DNA of 34,960 nucleotides, taken from assembly GCA_947630245.1 (NCBI GenBank), contig CANRGR010000009.1, positions 1-34,960 on the forward strand, in the 5' to 3' direction. Below, one piece after another: positions 23,518 to 33,200 of the stretch (position 1 is the first letter of the stretch; every line of letters begins with the position of its first letter). A program made the translations under genes and the position numbers. Below the pieces are notes generated by a model that was given only the letters and a program-made list of their open reading frames with translations, made no database searches and had not been told where the DNA came from. The DNA comes from an uncultured Clostridia bacterium. Lineage in GTDB: Bacteria; Bacillota; Clostridia; Christensenellales; Borkfalkiaceae.

Positions 23518-24849
23518 TTATTTCAGGAATCCCTTATAGTTCTTCATCATGATCTGGGATTGAAGCTGTTTATCAAGCTCCAATGCAACGGACACAACGA
23601 TGAGGATACCGGTTGTGGAGAACACGTTGATGAGGTCCACCGTGACAAAACTGAAAATGAACGAGGGCACGAACGCGACGACCGTGAGGAAGATCGCACC
23701 GAACAGCGTGATGCGGTTGTTGATCTTTTTGAGGTACTGCGCCGTGGGCTTGCCGGGGCGGATGCCCTGGATAAAGCCGCCGTTCTGCTGGATGGACTTG
23801 CTGACATCCTCGGGATTGAATTGGATCTGCGCATAGAAGAACGAGAATGCGAAGATGAGAACCGCGAGGACGATGACATACGGCCAGGTTCCGTCGCTGA
23901 AATGGGTGCTCCACCATTGAAGCGCACCGCTCCATGCGGGGACAAAGCTCATAATCATGGACGGGAAGGAGATGATCGCAAACGCGAAGATGAGGGGCAT
24001 GACGCCGCTTCCCGTGATCTTCATCGGGATCACGGAGCTCTGTCCGCCGTACATCTTTGTGCCGCGCACCTGCTTCGCGTATTGGACGTGAATCTTGCGT
24101 TCCGCGAGGTCGACATAGACGATCGCGAAGAAGATCACCGTTGCAAGCGCAAGGAAGCCGATGACTTCGAAGAGAGGGGTGATGTTGTTCGCGCCGATCT
24201 CGAAGAACTTGTTGAGGATCGCGTCGCCTGCCGTCGAAATGATACCGACGAAGATGATGAGCGAAATGCCGTTACCGACGCCGAAGTCGGTAATGCGCTC
24301 GCCCAGCCACATGACGAGCATTGCGCCCGCCGTGTAGATCACGGTCATGTAGATGATCGCAAGCCACTGCTGGCGATAGAACATCGACCACTGGATGTTG
24401 CCGTCGGTAGACGTGTCTGCGGTGAAGCCGCCGGCAAAGTTGACGATGATGCCGATGGACTGCACAACCGCAAGCAAAATGGTGATCATGCGCGTGATAT
24501 TCGTAATCTTCTTTCTGCCCTCTTCTCCCTCTTTCGAAAGGCGTTCGAGATAAGGGATCCCGACGGTGAGAAGCTGAACGATAATGGACGCATTGATATA
24601 CGGACCGATCCCGAGCGCAAAGAGCGTACCGTTGGCGAGCGCGCCGCCGGTGACGCTGCTCATCAGGCTCAGAAAGCTGTTTGCGGTCCCGGTCTCCGTG
24701 CCGAGAATCGCCCCTTCGAGGAACCCTCTCGACAGCCCGGGAACGGGAATATAGCACCCTACGCGAAAGACGAGAAGAAGCAACAGCGTCAGAAAGATCT
24801 TCTTCCTTATGTCCTTATTGCGAAAGGCGTTTTTCAAAGTCTCAATCAT
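23518..24849 (-). CDS. secY: Protein translocase subunit SecY
   Basis: A 443-residue integral membrane protein with ten predicted transmembrane helices, the channel of the Sec translocon. It begins MIETLKNAFRNKDIRKKIFL. Conserved segments include GVMPLIFAFAIISFPSMI (about 275-290) and, near the C-terminus, the YIQQNGG-like SIQQNGGFIQGIRPGKPTA. Full length. It lies after rplO and before adk. Confidence 0.97.
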   Translation of the reverse strand: MIETLKNAFRNKDIRKKIFLTLLLLLVFRVGCYIPVPGLSRGFLEGAILGTETGTANSFLSLMSSVTGGALANGTLFALGIGPYINASIIVQLLTVGIPYLERLSKEGEEGRKKITNITRMITILLAVVQSIGIIVNFAGGFTADTSTDGNIQWSMFYRQQWLAIIYMTVIYTAGAMLVMWLGERITDFGVGNGISLIIFVGIISTAGDAILNKFFEIGANNITPLFEVIGFLALATVIFFAIVYVDLAERKIHVQYAKQVRGTKMYGGQSSVIPMKITGSGVMPLIFAFAIISFPSMIMSFVPAWSGALQWWSTHFSDGTWPYVIVLAVLIFAFSFFYAQIQFNPEDVSKSIQQNGGFIQGIRPGKPTAQYLKKINNRITLFGAIFLTVVAFVPSFIFSFVTVDLINVFSTTGILIVVSVALELDKQLQSQIMMKNYKGFLK

Positions 24850-24910
24850 AATTTAACTCCTGTTATACGCCGAATGCGCCGCGTGATTCGCGGCGTTGCC
24901 GGGCGGACGG

Positions 24911-25360
24911 TTATTCGATCACTTCCGCCGTTCCGCCCGCCTGTTCGATGGCGGTCTTCGCGTTTGCGGAAAACTTTGCTGCGCGCACGGTGAGCGCGAC
25001 ATTGAACTCTCCGTTTCCAAGCACTTTCAGCCCCGCGTTGTTCTTGACTCCCTTCGCCAGCCCGTTTTCCATGACATAGCCATAGTCCACAACGGTCCCT
25101 GCGGGAAGTTCGGAAAGGCGGGAAAGATTGACGATCACATATTCCTTGCGGAACTTGTTATGGAAGCCGCGCTTGGGCAGTCTGCGCGCAAGAGGCATCT
25201 GACCGCCTTCGAACCCGGGACGGACCCCGCCGCCCGAACGCGCCCACTGACCTTTGTGACCCTTGCCGCTCGTCTTGCCGAGCCCGGAGCCGATGCCCCG
25301 CCCGAGACGCTTTGCGGCTGTTCTTGCTCCCTCTGCGGGAGATAACGTATCAATTCTCAT
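24911..25360 (-). CDS. rplO: 50S ribosomal protein L15
   Basis: A 149-residue L15. The Gly/Arg-rich N-terminus [20 protein letters not shown] and the segment [17 protein letters not shown] are diagnostic. ATG 25360 ([11 protein letters not shown]) follows AAGGAGGCAACC, 10 bases after rpmD; an in-frame codon upstream lies inside rpmD and was rejected. Confidence 0.96.
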   Translation of the reverse strand: MRIDTLSPAEGARTAAKRLGRGIGSGLGKTSGKGHKGQWARSGGGVRPGFEGGQMPLARRLPKRGFHNKFRKEYVIVNLSRLSELPAGTVVDYGYVMENGLAKGVKNNAGLKVLGNGEFNVALTVRAAKFSANAKTAIEQAGGTAEVIE

Positions 25361-25370
25361 GGTTGCCTCC

Positions 25371-25544
25371 TTATACGTTCTCGACCTTGACGAGATGCCC
25401 GACCTTTTTGAGCTTCCCCTGCAATTCGGGAGAATCCTCAAACGTCTTGGTGGAACGGATCTTTTTGAGACCGAGCGAAGCGATTGTCGCTTTGACCGAC
25501 TGCACTTCCCCGATCGTGCTCTTTACAAGCGTTACTTTGACCAT
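25371..25544 (-). CDS. rpmD: 50S ribosomal protein L30
   Basis: A 57-residue L30: [20 protein letters not shown], then [20 protein letters not shown], ending HLVKVENV. Its size and position between rpsE and rplO are standard. ATG 25544 follows AAGGAGGACGGACAG. Confidence 0.95.
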   Translation of the reverse strand: MVKVTLVKSTIGEVQSVKATIASLGLKKIRSTKTFEDSPELQGKLKKVGHLVKVENV

Positions 25545-25557
25545 CTGTCCGTCCTCC

Positions 25558-26076
25558 TTAACCTACGATCTCTTCCACGGTCTTTCCGCGAAGAAGGGCA
25601 ACTTCTTCCACCGTTTTGAGCGACGCGAGACCCTCGATCGTCGCCTTCACACAGTTGACGGGGTTCTGCGTCCCGTGGGACTTCGTACGGATGTTCTTGA
25701 TCCCCGCTGCCTCCATGACCGCACGCACGGGACCGCCCGCGATGACGCCGGTACCTTCTTCGGCGGGCAACATGAGCACGGCGCCGCGCCCGAATTTCCC
25801 GAGAATCTCATGAGGGATCGTCGTATCCACGATGGGCACGCGGACGAGATTTTTCTTCGCCGCCTGCGTTGCCTTTTCGATCGCTTCGGGGACTTCCTTC
25901 GCTTTGCCCTGTCCGTAGCCCACTTTTCCGTTCCCGTCGCCGACAACGACAAGCGCCGCAAATCTCATGTTTCTGCCGCCCTTGACCGTCTTGGAGACGC
26001 GGTTGATTCCGATCAGCTTCTTGATAAAGCCGTCGTCCTGTTCCTGTTTTCTTTGAGGTCTGTTTTCTCTTGCCAT
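25558..26076 (-). CDS. rpsE: 30S ribosomal protein S5
   Basis: A 172-residue S5, which helps decoding fidelity. The N-terminal double-stranded RNA-binding-like domain ([20 protein letters not shown]) and the C-terminal domain ([19 protein letters not shown]) are both complete. A short basic N-terminal tail (NRPQRKQEQ) precedes them. Spacing to rplR is 16 bases. Confidence 0.97.
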   Translation of the reverse strand: MARENRPQRKQEQDDGFIKKLIGINRVSKTVKGGRNMRFAALVVVGDGNGKVGYGQGKAKEVPEAIEKATQAAKKNLVRVPIVDTTIPHEILGKFGRGAVLMLPAEEGTGVIAGGPVRAVMEAAGIKNIRTKSHGTQNPVNCVKATIEGLASLKTVEEVALLRGKTVEEIVG

Positions 26077-26092
26077 ACTTATCTCTCCCCGC

Positions 26093-26461
26093 TCAGAATT
26101 TCAGTCCGGCTTCGCGCGCGCCGTCTGCGACCGCTTTTACGCGACCCGTGAAAAGGTAACCGCCTCTGTCGAACACGACCGTCTCGATTCCTTTCTCCTT
26201 TGCGCGCTGTCCCACCGTCTGTCCGACGAGTTTTGCCGCTTCCGTCTTGGTCTTGCCCGAGACTTCCTCGCGGATCGCCTTTTCGAGCGTCGAACAGGAC
26301 GCAAGAGTTACGCCCTTCACATCGTCGATAACCTGGACGTAGATGTGATTCAGACTTCTGTATACGTTCAGACGGGGCGTCTCCGCCGTGCCCGAAACAT
26401 GCTTCCGGACGCGGGCATGACGGCGCTGTCTGAGCTGATTTTTATCAACTTTCGTTATCAT
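26093..26461 (-). CDS. rplR: 50S ribosomal protein L18
   Basis: A 122-residue 5S rRNA-binding protein. Conserved [18 protein letters not shown] and the C-terminal [20 protein letters not shown] with EAGLKF are present. It lies 13 bases after rplF. Confidence 0.97.
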   Translation of the reverse strand: MITKVDKNQLRQRRHARVRKHVSGTAETPRLNVYRSLNHIYVQVIDDVKGVTLASCSTLEKAIREEVSGKTKTEAAKLVGQTVGQRAKEKGIETVVFDRGGYLFTGRVKAVADGAREAGLKF

Positions 26462-26474
26462 CTTTTACGCTCCT

Positions 26475-27023
26475 TTACTTCTTGCCCTTGCCCGAAGTCT
26501 TGCCTTCCTTGTGCTCGACATGCTCGCCCTTGTAGCGGATGCCGTAGCCGTGATAGGGTTCGGGGACGCGGATGGCGCGAAGGTCCGCCGCGACCTGACC
26601 CACGAGTACTTTGTCAACCCCGCTCACGGTGATCTCCGTCTGGGAAGGACAATCGAGTTTGATGCCCTCCGGTTCGGCAAATTCGATGGGATGGGAGTAG
26701 CCGACGTTGAGCACGAGCTTATTGCCCTGCTTTGCGACCTTCCAGCCGACGCCCTTGATTTCAAGCCCTTTGGTATAGCCCTCATAGACGCCCTTGACCA
26801 TGCCCGCGATCAAAGCTCTGTAAAGCCCGTGAAGCGCGCCCGTCTCCTTCTCTCCGTCGAGGGGAGTGAGATGGATGTGCCCGTCCTCGACTTTGACGTC
26901 GATCGAGCCGCTGATCTTGCGTTCGAGCGTTCCCTTCGGTCCTTTGACCGTGACGACATGATTCTCGCATCCGAAACTTACGCCTGCGGGAATTGCGATG
27001 CTCATTTTACCGATTCTCGACAT
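26475..27023 (-). CDS. rplF: 50S ribosomal protein L6
   Basis: A 182-residue L6, near the factor-binding site. It begins MSRIGKMSIAIPAGVSF and contains the C-terminal VRVPEPYHGYGIRYKGEHV signature as IRVPEPYHGYGIRYKGEH. ATG 27023 follows AAGGAGGGAATT; an in-frame codon 15 residues upstream lies in the end of rpsH and was rejected. Confidence 0.97.
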   Translation of the reverse strand: MSRIGKMSIAIPAGVSFGCENHVVTVKGPKGTLERKISGSIDVKVEDGHIHLTPLDGEKETGALHGLYRALIAGMVKGVYEGYTKGLEIKGVGWKVAKQGNKLVLNVGYSHPIEFAEPEGIKLDCPSQTEITVSGVDKVLVGQVAADLRAIRVPEPYHGYGIRYKGEHVEHKEGKTSGKGKK

Positions 27024-27033
27024 AATTCCCTCC

Positions 27034-27423
27034 TTACCAGATGCAGCAGAGCACTTCGCCGCCGACATTTTGCCGCCTTGCCTGCTTATCCGTCATAATT
27101 CCCTGATTCGTGGAGACGATCGCGATGCCGAAGCCGCCCAGAACTTTGGGCATATCTTCTGCGCCGCTGTACGTTCTCAGCCCCGGCTTGGAGACTCTTT
27201 TGAGCCCGCCGATGACCGAACGGCCGTCCGCGTATTTGAGTGTGAGCACGAGCTTCCCGTTGTAGCCGTCCTCAACAAAGTCCACGCCCGAAAGATACCC
27301 TTCGTTGAGCATGATCTCGGCAATCGCCTTCTTCATCTTCGAACTCGGGATCTCCACCGTCTCTTTCTTGACGGTGAGCGCATTTCTGATTCTTGTGAGC
27401 ATATCTGCGATGGGATCTGTCAT
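27034..27423 (-). CDS. rpsH: 30S ribosomal protein S8
   Basis: A 129-residue primary 16S-binding protein. It starts [20 protein letters not shown] and has the C-terminal [20 protein letters not shown]. In Escherichia coli S8 is the translational repressor of the spc operon; no such site was identified here. ATG 27423 follows GGAGGAGAAA. Confidence 0.97.
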   Translation of the reverse strand: MTDPIADMLTRIRNALTVKKETVEIPSSKMKKAIAEIMLNEGYLSGVDFVEDGYNGKLVLTLKYADGRSVIGGLKRVSKPGLRTYSGAEDMPKVLGGFGIAIVSTNQGIMTDKQARRQNVGGEVLCCIW

Positions 27424-27434
27424 TTCTCTCCTCC

Positions 27435-27620
27435 TTACCAGCTCGATTTCTTTACGCCGGGGATCTGCCCTTTGTAGGCAAGATTCCGGAAGCAGATACG
27501 GCAGATACCGTACTTTCTCAGAACCGCGTGGGGTCTCCCGCAGATCGAGCAACGGGTGTAGCTCCGCGTGGAGAACTTGGGTTTTCTCTGCTGTTTATTG
27601 ATCATTGACTTCTTTGCCAT
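27435..27620 (-). CDS. rpsN: 30S ribosomal protein S14, type Z
   Basis: A 61-residue S14 of the short zinc-binding kind, with CSIC and CRIC pairs in the middle and C-terminal [13 protein letters not shown]. This form is usual in Firmicutes. It lies between rplE and rpsH. Confidence 0.96.
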   Translation of the reverse strand: MAKKSMINKQQRKPKFSTRSYTRCSICGRPHAVLRKYGICRICFRNLAYKGQIPGVKKSSW

Positions 27621-27630
27621 GTTCTCTTCC

Positions 27631-28287
27631 TCACTTTTTGAAGGGCATTCCGAGCGCTCTCAAAAGCTCTCTCGCTTCCTCGTCCGTCTGCGCCGTGGTC
27701 ACGATGCAAACGTCCATGCCTCTGATCTTCTCCACCTGATCGTAAGTGATCTCGGGGAAAAGCAACTGCTCTTTGAGCCCGACCGCATAGTTTCCTCTGC
27801 CGTCGAACGCCTTGTCGGACACGCCGCGGAAGTCGCGCACGCGGGGAAGTGCGATCGAGACGAACTTGTCGTAAAAATCGTACATCCTTCTGCCGCGGAG
27901 AGTCACTTTGAGCCCGATGTTCATCCCCTCTCTGACTTTGAAGTTCGCGACCGATTTCGTCGCCTTGCAGTAGATGGGCTTCTGCCCCGTGATGAGTTTG
28001 AGCTCGTTTTCGACGATCTGCATGGACTTCTGGTTGTCCTTGATATCGCCGAGCCCGGTGTTGATGACGATCTTCTCGATCTTGGGAACCTGCATGATCG
28101 TCTTATAGCCGAACTTCTTCATGAGATAGGGCACGACTTCGGTGTCGTACTGCACCTTCACGCGGCTCGGCTCGCGCTTTTCCGCAGTCTTGGGAGCCGC
28201 GGCTTTCGCGCCCTTTGCGCCCTTTTCTGCGGGAGCGGTCTTTTTCGCCTTTGCGTTCTCCGCAGGGGCATTCTTCTTTTCTGCCAT
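27631..28287 (-). CDS. rplE: 50S ribosomal protein L5 with an N-terminal Ala/Lys extension
   Basis: A 218-residue L5, binder of 5S rRNA and P-site tRNA. The core begins near residue 41 ([20 protein letters not shown]) and runs to the usual C-terminus. Residues 1-40 are an Ala/Lys/Pro/Glu-rich extension absent from most L5 proteins (about 180 residues). The long start is supported by AAGGAGTAAAT in front of ATG 28287; no good ribosome binding site precedes a codon at the core start. Confidence 0.94.
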   Translation of the reverse strand: MAEKKNAPAENAKAKKTAPAEKGAKGAKAAAPKTAEKREPSRVKVQYDTEVVPYLMKKFGYKTIMQVPKIEKIVINTGLGDIKDNQKSMQIVENELKLITGQKPIYCKATKSVANFKVREGMNIGLKVTLRGRRMYDFYDKFVSIALPRVRDFRGVSDKAFDGRGNYAVGLKEQLLFPEITYDQVEKIRGMDVCIVTTAQTDEEARELLRALGMPFKK

Positions 28288-28337
28288 ATTTACTCCTTAA
28301 CCCGCCGGTCCTTTATTTCGCCCGTAACAGCGGACGT

Positions 28338-28769
28338 TTACTCGGCGGTCGTCTCCGGTTTTTCTTCCGCGTTCTTTGCGCTGCGCTTTCTCGTGCGCTT
28401 CTTGGGAGCCTCCGCCTTCTCTTCGACGGGAGCCGCCTTCTTGGACTTCTTCGCATACGCCTTGTCGAGCACCGCGCCGCACTTCTTGCACACGCGGACC
28501 TTCTTGCCGTTCACTTCGGAATGGGCAACCCGCGTCGCCTTGCCGCACTTGTCGCAGACGATCATGACGTTCGAGACGTCGATCGGACCCTCTTCGGTCA
28601 CAATCCGGCTCGTGTCGGTGGTCTTTCTCGCTTTCTCGTGCTTGTGCACGATGTTCACGCCCTCCACCGCAACGGTGTTTGCTTTGGGGAACGTCGCAAG
28701 GACCTTTCCCTGTTTGCCCTTGTATTTGCCCGTGAGAACGAGCACGTTGTCATTTACTTTGATTTCCAT
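28338..28769 (-). CDS. rplX: 50S ribosomal protein L24 with a C-terminal Lys/Glu tail
   Basis: A 143-residue L24, an assembly-initiating protein. The KOW motif is at the N-terminus (VLVLTGKYKGKQGKVLATFP), and CDKC/CKKC pairs near 72-98 suggest the zinc-binding form. The core ends near residue 105; about 38 more residues form a charged low-complexity tail (KKRTRKRSAKNAEEKPE). Typical length is 100-110. It lies next to rplE, which has a similar extension at its N-terminus. ATG follows CCGGAGGTGCTGTAAGCT. Confidence 0.94.
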   Translation of the reverse strand: MEIKVNDNVLVLTGKYKGKQGKVLATFPKANTVAVEGVNIVHKHEKARKTTDTSRIVTEEGPIDVSNVMIVCDKCGKATRVAHSEVNGKKVRVCKKCGAVLDKAYAKKSKKAAPVEEKAEAPKKRTRKRSAKNAEEKPETTAE

Positions 28770-28772
28770 AGC

Positions 28773-29141
28773 TTACAGCACCTCCGGAGCGAGGGAGATG
28801 ATCCTCATATAGTCCTTCTCTCTCAATTCTCTCGCGATCGGTCCAAAGATACGGGTGCCCTTCGGCTGCTTCTGCGCGTCGATGATGACCGCCGCGTTGT
28901 CGTCGAAACGGATGTAGGTCCCGTCCGCACGGCGGGTCCCCTTCGCGCTTCTCACGATGACCGCCTTCACGACTTCGCCCTTCTTCACGGCTCCGCCGGG
29001 GGTTGCGGTCTTGACGGACGCCACGATGACGTCTCCGATATTGCCGCTTCTGCGGAAAGAACCGCCCAGAACGCGAATGCACATGAGCTCTTTTGCGCCC
29101 GAGTTGTCCGCCGCTTTCAGCCTTGTCTGAGGTTGTATCAT
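28773..29141 (-). CDS. rplN: 50S ribosomal protein L14
   Basis: A 122-residue L14, at the subunit interface. It starts [19 protein letters not shown] and contains [18 protein letters not shown] and [18 protein letters not shown], the family signatures. Full length, between rpsQ and rplX. Confidence 0.98.
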   Translation of the reverse strand: MIQPQTRLKAADNSGAKELMCIRVLGGSFRRSGNIGDVIVASVKTATPGGAVKKGEVVKAVIVRSAKGTRRADGTYIRFDDNAAVIIDAQKQPKGTRIFGPIARELREKDYMRIISLAPEVL

Positions 29142-29164
29142 AGGTCTTTTCTCTCCTTATATCC

Positions 29165-29419
29165 TTACTTGGCTTTCTCGACGATCTCGGCCACTCTCCA
29201 ATTCTTGTCCTTCGAGAGCTTTCTCGTCTCGACAATCCGCACTTTGTCGCCCACGCCGCACTCGTTCTCTTCGTCGTGCGCCTTGAACCGCTTCGTACGG
29301 GTGATCGTCTTTTTGTAGACGGGGTGCTTGCGCTTGTCCGTCACCGCAACGACGACCGTCTTATCCATCTTGTCGGAGACAACAACTCCGACTCTCTCTT
29401 TTCTCAGATTTCTTTCCAT
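29165..29419 (-). CDS. rpsQ: 30S ribosomal protein S17
   Basis: An 84-residue OB-fold 16S-binding protein. It begins [20 protein letters not shown] and contains the [20 protein letters not shown] segment. It lies 11 bases after rpmC. Confidence 0.97.
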   Translation of the reverse strand: MERNLRKERVGVVVSDKMDKTVVVAVTDKRKHPVYKKTITRTKRFKAHDEENECGVGDKVRIVETRKLSKDKNWRVAEIVEKAK

Positions 29420-29430
29420 TTTTCGTCACC

Positions 29431-29625
29431 TCACGCCTTCAATTCCCGCGCACGGATCTCCGTGTTCACTCTTGCGATGTCCCGTTTGCAGGTCCTGATG
29501 GACAGCGGGTTTTCGAGCTGCCCGGACGCATGGCGGAAACGGAGATTGAAGAGCTCGCTCTTCAAGTCTTTGAGCTTCTTGTCGAGCTCGACGTTGGTCA
29601 TGTTATGAATTTCACTGGCTTTCAT
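29431..29625 (-). CDS. rpmC: 50S ribosomal protein L29
   Basis: A 64-residue two-helix protein at the exit tunnel. It has the family core LKSELFNLRFRHASGQLENP. The ATG overlaps the rplP stop by one base (TGATG), so translation is probably coupled. Confidence 0.96.
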   Translation of the reverse strand: MKASEIHNMTNVELDKKLKDLKSELFNLRFRHASGQLENPLSIRTCKRDIARVNTEIRARELKA

Positions 29626-30071
29626 CAGACTTCACCGCCCTTTGCAGTATTTTCGGCAACCGTCTCTTCCTTCTTGACGAATTTGCACTTGACGGGGAGC
29701 TTATGCCCCGCAAGACGCATTGCCTCGCGCGCGACTTCTTCGGGAACGCCCGCCATTTCGAACATCACTCTGCCGGGCTTCACGACCGCGACCCAGAATT
29801 CCACGTTACCCTTCCCGGAACCCATTCTGGCTTCCGCGGGGTGCCTCGTAATCGGCTTGTGGGGGAAGATATCAATCCAGACCTGACCGCCTCTCTTGAT
29901 GAAACGAGTCATTGCGATACGGGCTGCCTCGATCTGGTTGGATTTGATCCAGCCCGCCTCTTCGGCGACAAGTCCGTATTCGCCGTAAGCGACGATATTG
30001 CCCTTATGCGCCGTGCCCTTGAGTACGCCACGGTGCTGTTTTCTTCTCTTGACTCTCTTCGGAATTAACAT
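29625..30071 (-). CDS. rplP: 50S ribosomal protein L16
   Basis: A 148-residue L16, near the A-site tRNA elbow. It starts [15 protein letters not shown] and contains [20 protein letters not shown]. The core ends near residue 133 (LPVKCKFV); the last 15 residues are a short acidic tail. The start overlaps the rpsC stop by one base (TAATG) and the stop overlaps rpmC. Confidence 0.97.
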   Translation of the reverse strand: MLIPKRVKRRKQHRGVLKGTAHKGNIVAYGEYGLVAEEAGWIKSNQIEAARIAMTRFIKRGGQVWIDIFPHKPITRHPAEARMGSGKGNVEFWVAVVKPGRVMFEMAGVPEEVAREAMRLAGHKLPVKCKFVKKEETVAENTAKGGEV

Positions 30072-30730
30072 TACTTGCCTCCTTCCGCCCTCTTCGCGCT
30101 CTTCAAGACTTCACCCTTGTAGATCCAGCACTTGACGCCGATCATGCCGAACGTCGTGTGCGCTTCCGCGAAGCCGTAATCAATCTCGGCGCGCAGCGTC
30201 TGCAAGGGAATGGAGCCCTCGTGATAGTGCTCGCTGCCCGCGATTTCACGCCCGTCGAGACGCCCGGAAACCTGCATCTTGACGCCCTTGACGCCCGCGC
30301 GCATCGTTCTGCCGATCGCCTGTTTGATCGCTCTTCTGAATGCGATACGCTTTTCGAGCTGGGCGGCAACGCCCTCGGCAACCAGCTGCGCGTCCGCGTC
30401 GGGCTTTCTGACTTCGGTGACGTTGATGATGATCTGCTTGCCCTTCGTGAGCTTCCCGAGATCCTTCTTGATGACTTCGATCTCGGCGCCCGCCTTGCCG
30501 ATGAGCACGCCGGGTCTGCCCGTGAAGATTGTAACCACGATCTTGCCCGCCGCACGCTCGATCAGAATCTTCGAGATCGCCGCGGCGTAGTACTTCTTCT
30601 TGATGAAGGTGCGGATGACGTAATCTTCTTTGAGATACGCGCTGAACTCCTTTTTGTCGGCATACCACTGAGTATCCCAGGGTTTGATGACGCCTACTCT
30701 GAGTCCGTGAGGATTCACTTTCTGTCCCAT
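30071..30730 (-). CDS. rpsC: 30S ribosomal protein S3
   Basis: A 219-residue S3, at the mRNA entry channel. It begins [20 protein letters not shown], has the KH domain around 60-110 ([20 protein letters not shown]), and the C-terminal domain [17 protein letters not shown] [20 protein letters not shown] 30730 is preferred to an upstream in-frame codon lying inside rplV. Confidence 0.97.
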   Translation of the reverse strand: MGQKVNPHGLRVGVIKPWDTQWYADKKEFSAYLKEDYVIRTFIKKKYYAAAISKILIERAAGKIVVTIFTGRPGVLIGKAGAEIEVIKKDLGKLTKGKQIIINVTEVRKPDADAQLVAEGVAAQLEKRIAFRRAIKQAIGRTMRAGVKGVKMQVSGRLDGREIAGSEHYHEGSIPLQTLRAEIDYGFAEAHTTFGMIGVKCWIYKGEVLKSAKRAEGGK

Positions 30731-30732
30731 AG

Positions 30733-31134
30733 TTAAATATCTCCCTCCGCATTCTTCACATCGAGGATGACCGTGATGTGGCTCGTTCTTTTCAGGATTG
30801 CATGCCCTCTGCCCTTCGAAACGGGCTGCATGCGCTTGAACATCGTTCCGCCGTTCGCAAAGCACTCCGCAACTTTCAGATCGCCTCTGTCCATGCCGCG
30901 GTTGTGTTCCGCATTCGCCACAGCGCTTTCCAGCACTTTCAGCGTGGGAGCGGCGCCGCCGTTCGGACAGTGTTCGAGGATCGCCTTTGCCTCGGCGACG
31001 CTCTTGCCCCGGATGAGGTCGAGCACCTGTCTCACTTTATAGGGAGAGATTCTGATATACTTTGCAACCGCATAGGGACGTCTCTCTCTCTTTTCCTCTA
31101 CCCTTTCGGCCTTCTTTTTCATATTACCCGCCAT
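30733..31134 (-). CDS. rplV: 50S ribosomal protein L22
   Basis: A 133-residue L22, whose loop lines the peptide exit tunnel. Conserved [20 protein letters not shown] and the C-terminal [17 protein letters not shown] are present. The N-terminus has about 20 extra basic residues. ATG 31134 follows AAGGAGGAGCATC. Confidence 0.96.
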   Translation of the reverse strand: MAGNMKKKAERVEEKRERRPYAVAKYIRISPYKVRQVLDLIRGKSVAEAKAILEHCPNGGAAPTLKVLESAVANAEHNRGMDRGDLKVAECFANGGTMFKRMQPVSKGRGHAILKRTSHITVILDVKNAEGDI

Positions 31135-31145
31135 GATGCTCCTCC

Positions 31146-31424
31146 TTATTTCCCGGGCGACGTCGTCTTCGCCGTGTGTCCCCTGAAAGTTCTCGTGGGC
31201 GCGAACTCACCGAGCTTGCATCCCACCATATCTTCCGTAATGTAGACGGGAACGTGCTTCCTGCCGTCGTAAACGGCGATCGTATGCCCGACCATCTGGG
31301 GGAAGATCGTAGAAGCTCTCGACCAGGTTTTGAGCACTTTCTTTTCGTTTGCCGCATTCATAGCCTCGATCCGTTGCAAGAGTTTTGCTTCGACGTAAGG
31401 CCCTTTCTTTACACTTCTCGACAT
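31146..31424 (-). CDS. rpsS: 30S ribosomal protein S19
   Basis: A 92-residue S19, in the head of the small subunit. It starts [20 protein letters not shown] and contains the [20 protein letters not shown] and [12 protein letters not shown] signatures. Confidence 0.97.
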   Translation of the reverse strand: MSRSVKKGPYVEAKLLQRIEAMNAANEKKVLKTWSRASTIFPQMVGHTIAVYDGRKHVPVYITEDMVGCKLGEFAPTRTFRGHTAKTTSPGK

Positions 31425-31439
31425 CTCAATCTCCCTCCG

Positions 31440-32267
31440 TTAATTGATTCTCTTCAAGATGAATCTGCTCGTCGGATTCTTCTTCTTTCTCGTCTTGTAT
31501 CCGAGCGCCGGCTTGCCCCAGGGCGTTTCGGGACCCGCATGACCGACGGGAGATTTGCCTTCGCCGCCGCCGTGAGGGTGATCGTTCGGGTTCATAACCG
31601 AGCCGCGGACGGTGGGACGGACGCCGAGATGGCGCGTCTTGCCCGCCTTGCCCACGCGGATGATATCATGTTCGAGATTGCCGACCTGCCCGATCGTCGC
31701 CCTGCATTCCGCGGGAATGAGTCTCATCTCGCCGGAGGGCATCTTGATCGTCGCATATTTCCCTTCGCATGCCATGATCTGAGCGAAAATGCCCGCGCTT
31801 CTTGCCACCTGACCGCCCTTGCCGGGCTTCATTTCGATGTTGTGAACCATCGTGCCGACGGGAATCCTGCTGAGCGGAAGGGTGTTGCCGACCTTGATGT
31901 CCGCGGTCGCCCCGCTCATGACCTTGTCGCCGACGTTCAGACCGACGGGCGCGAGAATGTATCTCTTCTCGCCGTCCGCATACACGAGGAGCGCGATGTT
32001 CGCACTGCGGTTGGGATCGTATTGGATGCTCTTGACCGTTGCGGGGATGTCGTCCTTGTTCCGCTTGTAGTCGATGATGCGGTATTTGCGCTTGTTCCCG
32101 CCCCCGATGTGGCGGACGGTAATGCGTCCCAGATTGTTTCTGCCTCCGGACTTGCGCTGATCCCGGAGCAACGCGCGTTCCGCCTTGTCTTTCGAGAGTT
32201 CCCCGTAGTTGGGAACGGTCATGAAACGGCGCGCGGCGGATGTGGGTTTATATCTCTTGACTGCCAT
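31440..32267 (-). CDS. rplB: 50S ribosomal protein L2
   Basis: A 275-residue L2, close to the peptidyl transferase centre. The N-terminal [14 protein letters not shown], the OB-fold and SH3-like domains, and the C-terminal [20 protein letters not shown] motif with its catalytically important His are all present. Confidence 0.98.
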   Translation of the reverse strand: MAVKRYKPTSAARRFMTVPNYGELSKDKAERALLRDQRKSGGRNNLGRITVRHIGGGNKRKYRIIDYKRNKDDIPATVKSIQYDPNRSANIALLVYADGEKRYILAPVGLNVGDKVMSGATADIKVGNTLPLSRIPVGTMVHNIEMKPGKGGQVARSAGIFAQIMACEGKYATIKMPSGEMRLIPAECRATIGQVGNLEHDIIRVGKAGKTRHLGVRPTVRGSVMNPNDHPHGGGEGKSPVGHAGPETPWGKPALGYKTRKKKNPTSRFILKRIN

Positions 32268-32285
32268 TGCTGTTCTCCTCCGATT

Positions 32286-32576
32286 TTACGACAACGAATT
32301 GAAGTATTCGATGGGCTTGCTGTCCTCTTTCAAAGAGACGACGGCTTTCTTCGTGGTGGGCGTGTAACCCTGGTTTCTGCCCTGTCTTTTGAGCTTGCCG
32401 CGCTGCGTAATGGTGTTGACGCTCTTGACCTGCACGCCGAACATCTGCTCGACGGCGATACGGATCTGCGTCTTGTTCGCGGTTCTCAGAACGGTAAAGG
32501 TGTATCTCTTCTCCGCGATCCCGTCGTATCCCTTTTCGGTGAGGACGGGCTTCAAAATAATATCTTCGGGCATCAT
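32286..32576 (-). CDS. rplW: 50S ribosomal protein L23
   Basis: A 96-residue L23, the docking site for SRP and trigger factor at the tunnel exit. It begins MMPEDIILKPVLTEKGYD and has the AVEQMFGVQVKSVNTI segment. Two ATG codons in tandem (32576 and 32573) overlap the rplD stop by four bases or one base, so it is coupled to rplD whichever is used. Confidence 0.96.
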   Translation of the reverse strand: MMPEDIILKPVLTEKGYDGIAEKRYTFTVLRTANKTQIRIAVEQMFGVQVKSVNTITQRGKLKRQGRNQGYTPTTKKAVVSLKEDSKPIEYFNSLS

Positions 32577-33199
32577 ACGGCGTAAGCCTCCTCGAGTTTT
32601 TTCACCGAACCCTTCGTGAGGACCACGATGGCGTTCGCAACGATTTCGTAAGTGTTGATCTCCTCCACGGAGAGCGTTCTGAGCGTGGGAAGATTTCTTG
32701 CCGCGAGGATGACGTCGGGATCGTGCTCGTCCATGATGACGACCGCGCGCTTTTCGAGGTGCAGCGCCTTGCGGAACGCCTCCATCTCCTTCGTCTTGGG
32801 TGCGGTGACGCTCAGTTCATCCACGACGAGAAGCTCGCCGTCCGCAACCTTCTTCGAGAGCGCGGAGAGGAGCGCGCCGCGCTTTGCCTCCCGGTTCATC
32901 TTTTTGGAGAAATCGCGCGACTTGGGCGCAAACACGACGCCGCCCTTCGTCCACTGGGGTGCGCGGGTGGAACCCTGACGCGCTCTGCCCGTTTCCTTCT
33001 GTCTCCACGGCTTCACGCCGCCGCCGCGCACTTCCGTGCGGGTGAGGGTGCTCTTCGTGCCCTGTCTTTGATTGGCGAGATAGGTGACGACCGCCTGATG
33101 AATGAGCGGCTCGTTGTATTCGACGCCGAAAACCGCGTCGTTGAGTTCGAGGGAACCCACTTCCGCGCCTTCCATATTATATACTTTCACGTTTGCCAT
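32573..33199 (-). CDS. rplD: 50S ribosomal protein L4
   Basis: A 208-residue L4, with a loop in the exit tunnel. Conserved GGGVKPWRQKETGRARQGST and WTKGGVVFAPKSRDF are seen. In Escherichia coli L4 represses the S10 operon by acting on its leader; the leader here (34218-34453) is a candidate target, but the mechanism in Firmicutes is not shown by the sequence alone. Confidence 0.97.
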   Translation of the reverse strand: MANVKVYNMEGAEVGSLELNDAVFGVEYNEPLIHQAVVTYLANQRQGTKSTLTRTEVRGGGVKPWRQKETGRARQGSTRAPQWTKGGVVFAPKSRDFSKKMNREAKRGALLSALSKKVADGELLVVDELSVTAPKTKEMEAFRKALHLEKRAVVIMDEHDPDVILAARNLPTLRTLSVEEINTYEIVANAIVVLTKGSVKKLEEAYAV

Positions 33200-33200
33200 T

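Noticed and set aside
23362-24993. 543-codon open frame on the plus strand opposite secY and adk
   Set aside because: Charged shadow of secY; covers the adk-secY spacer without initiation signals.
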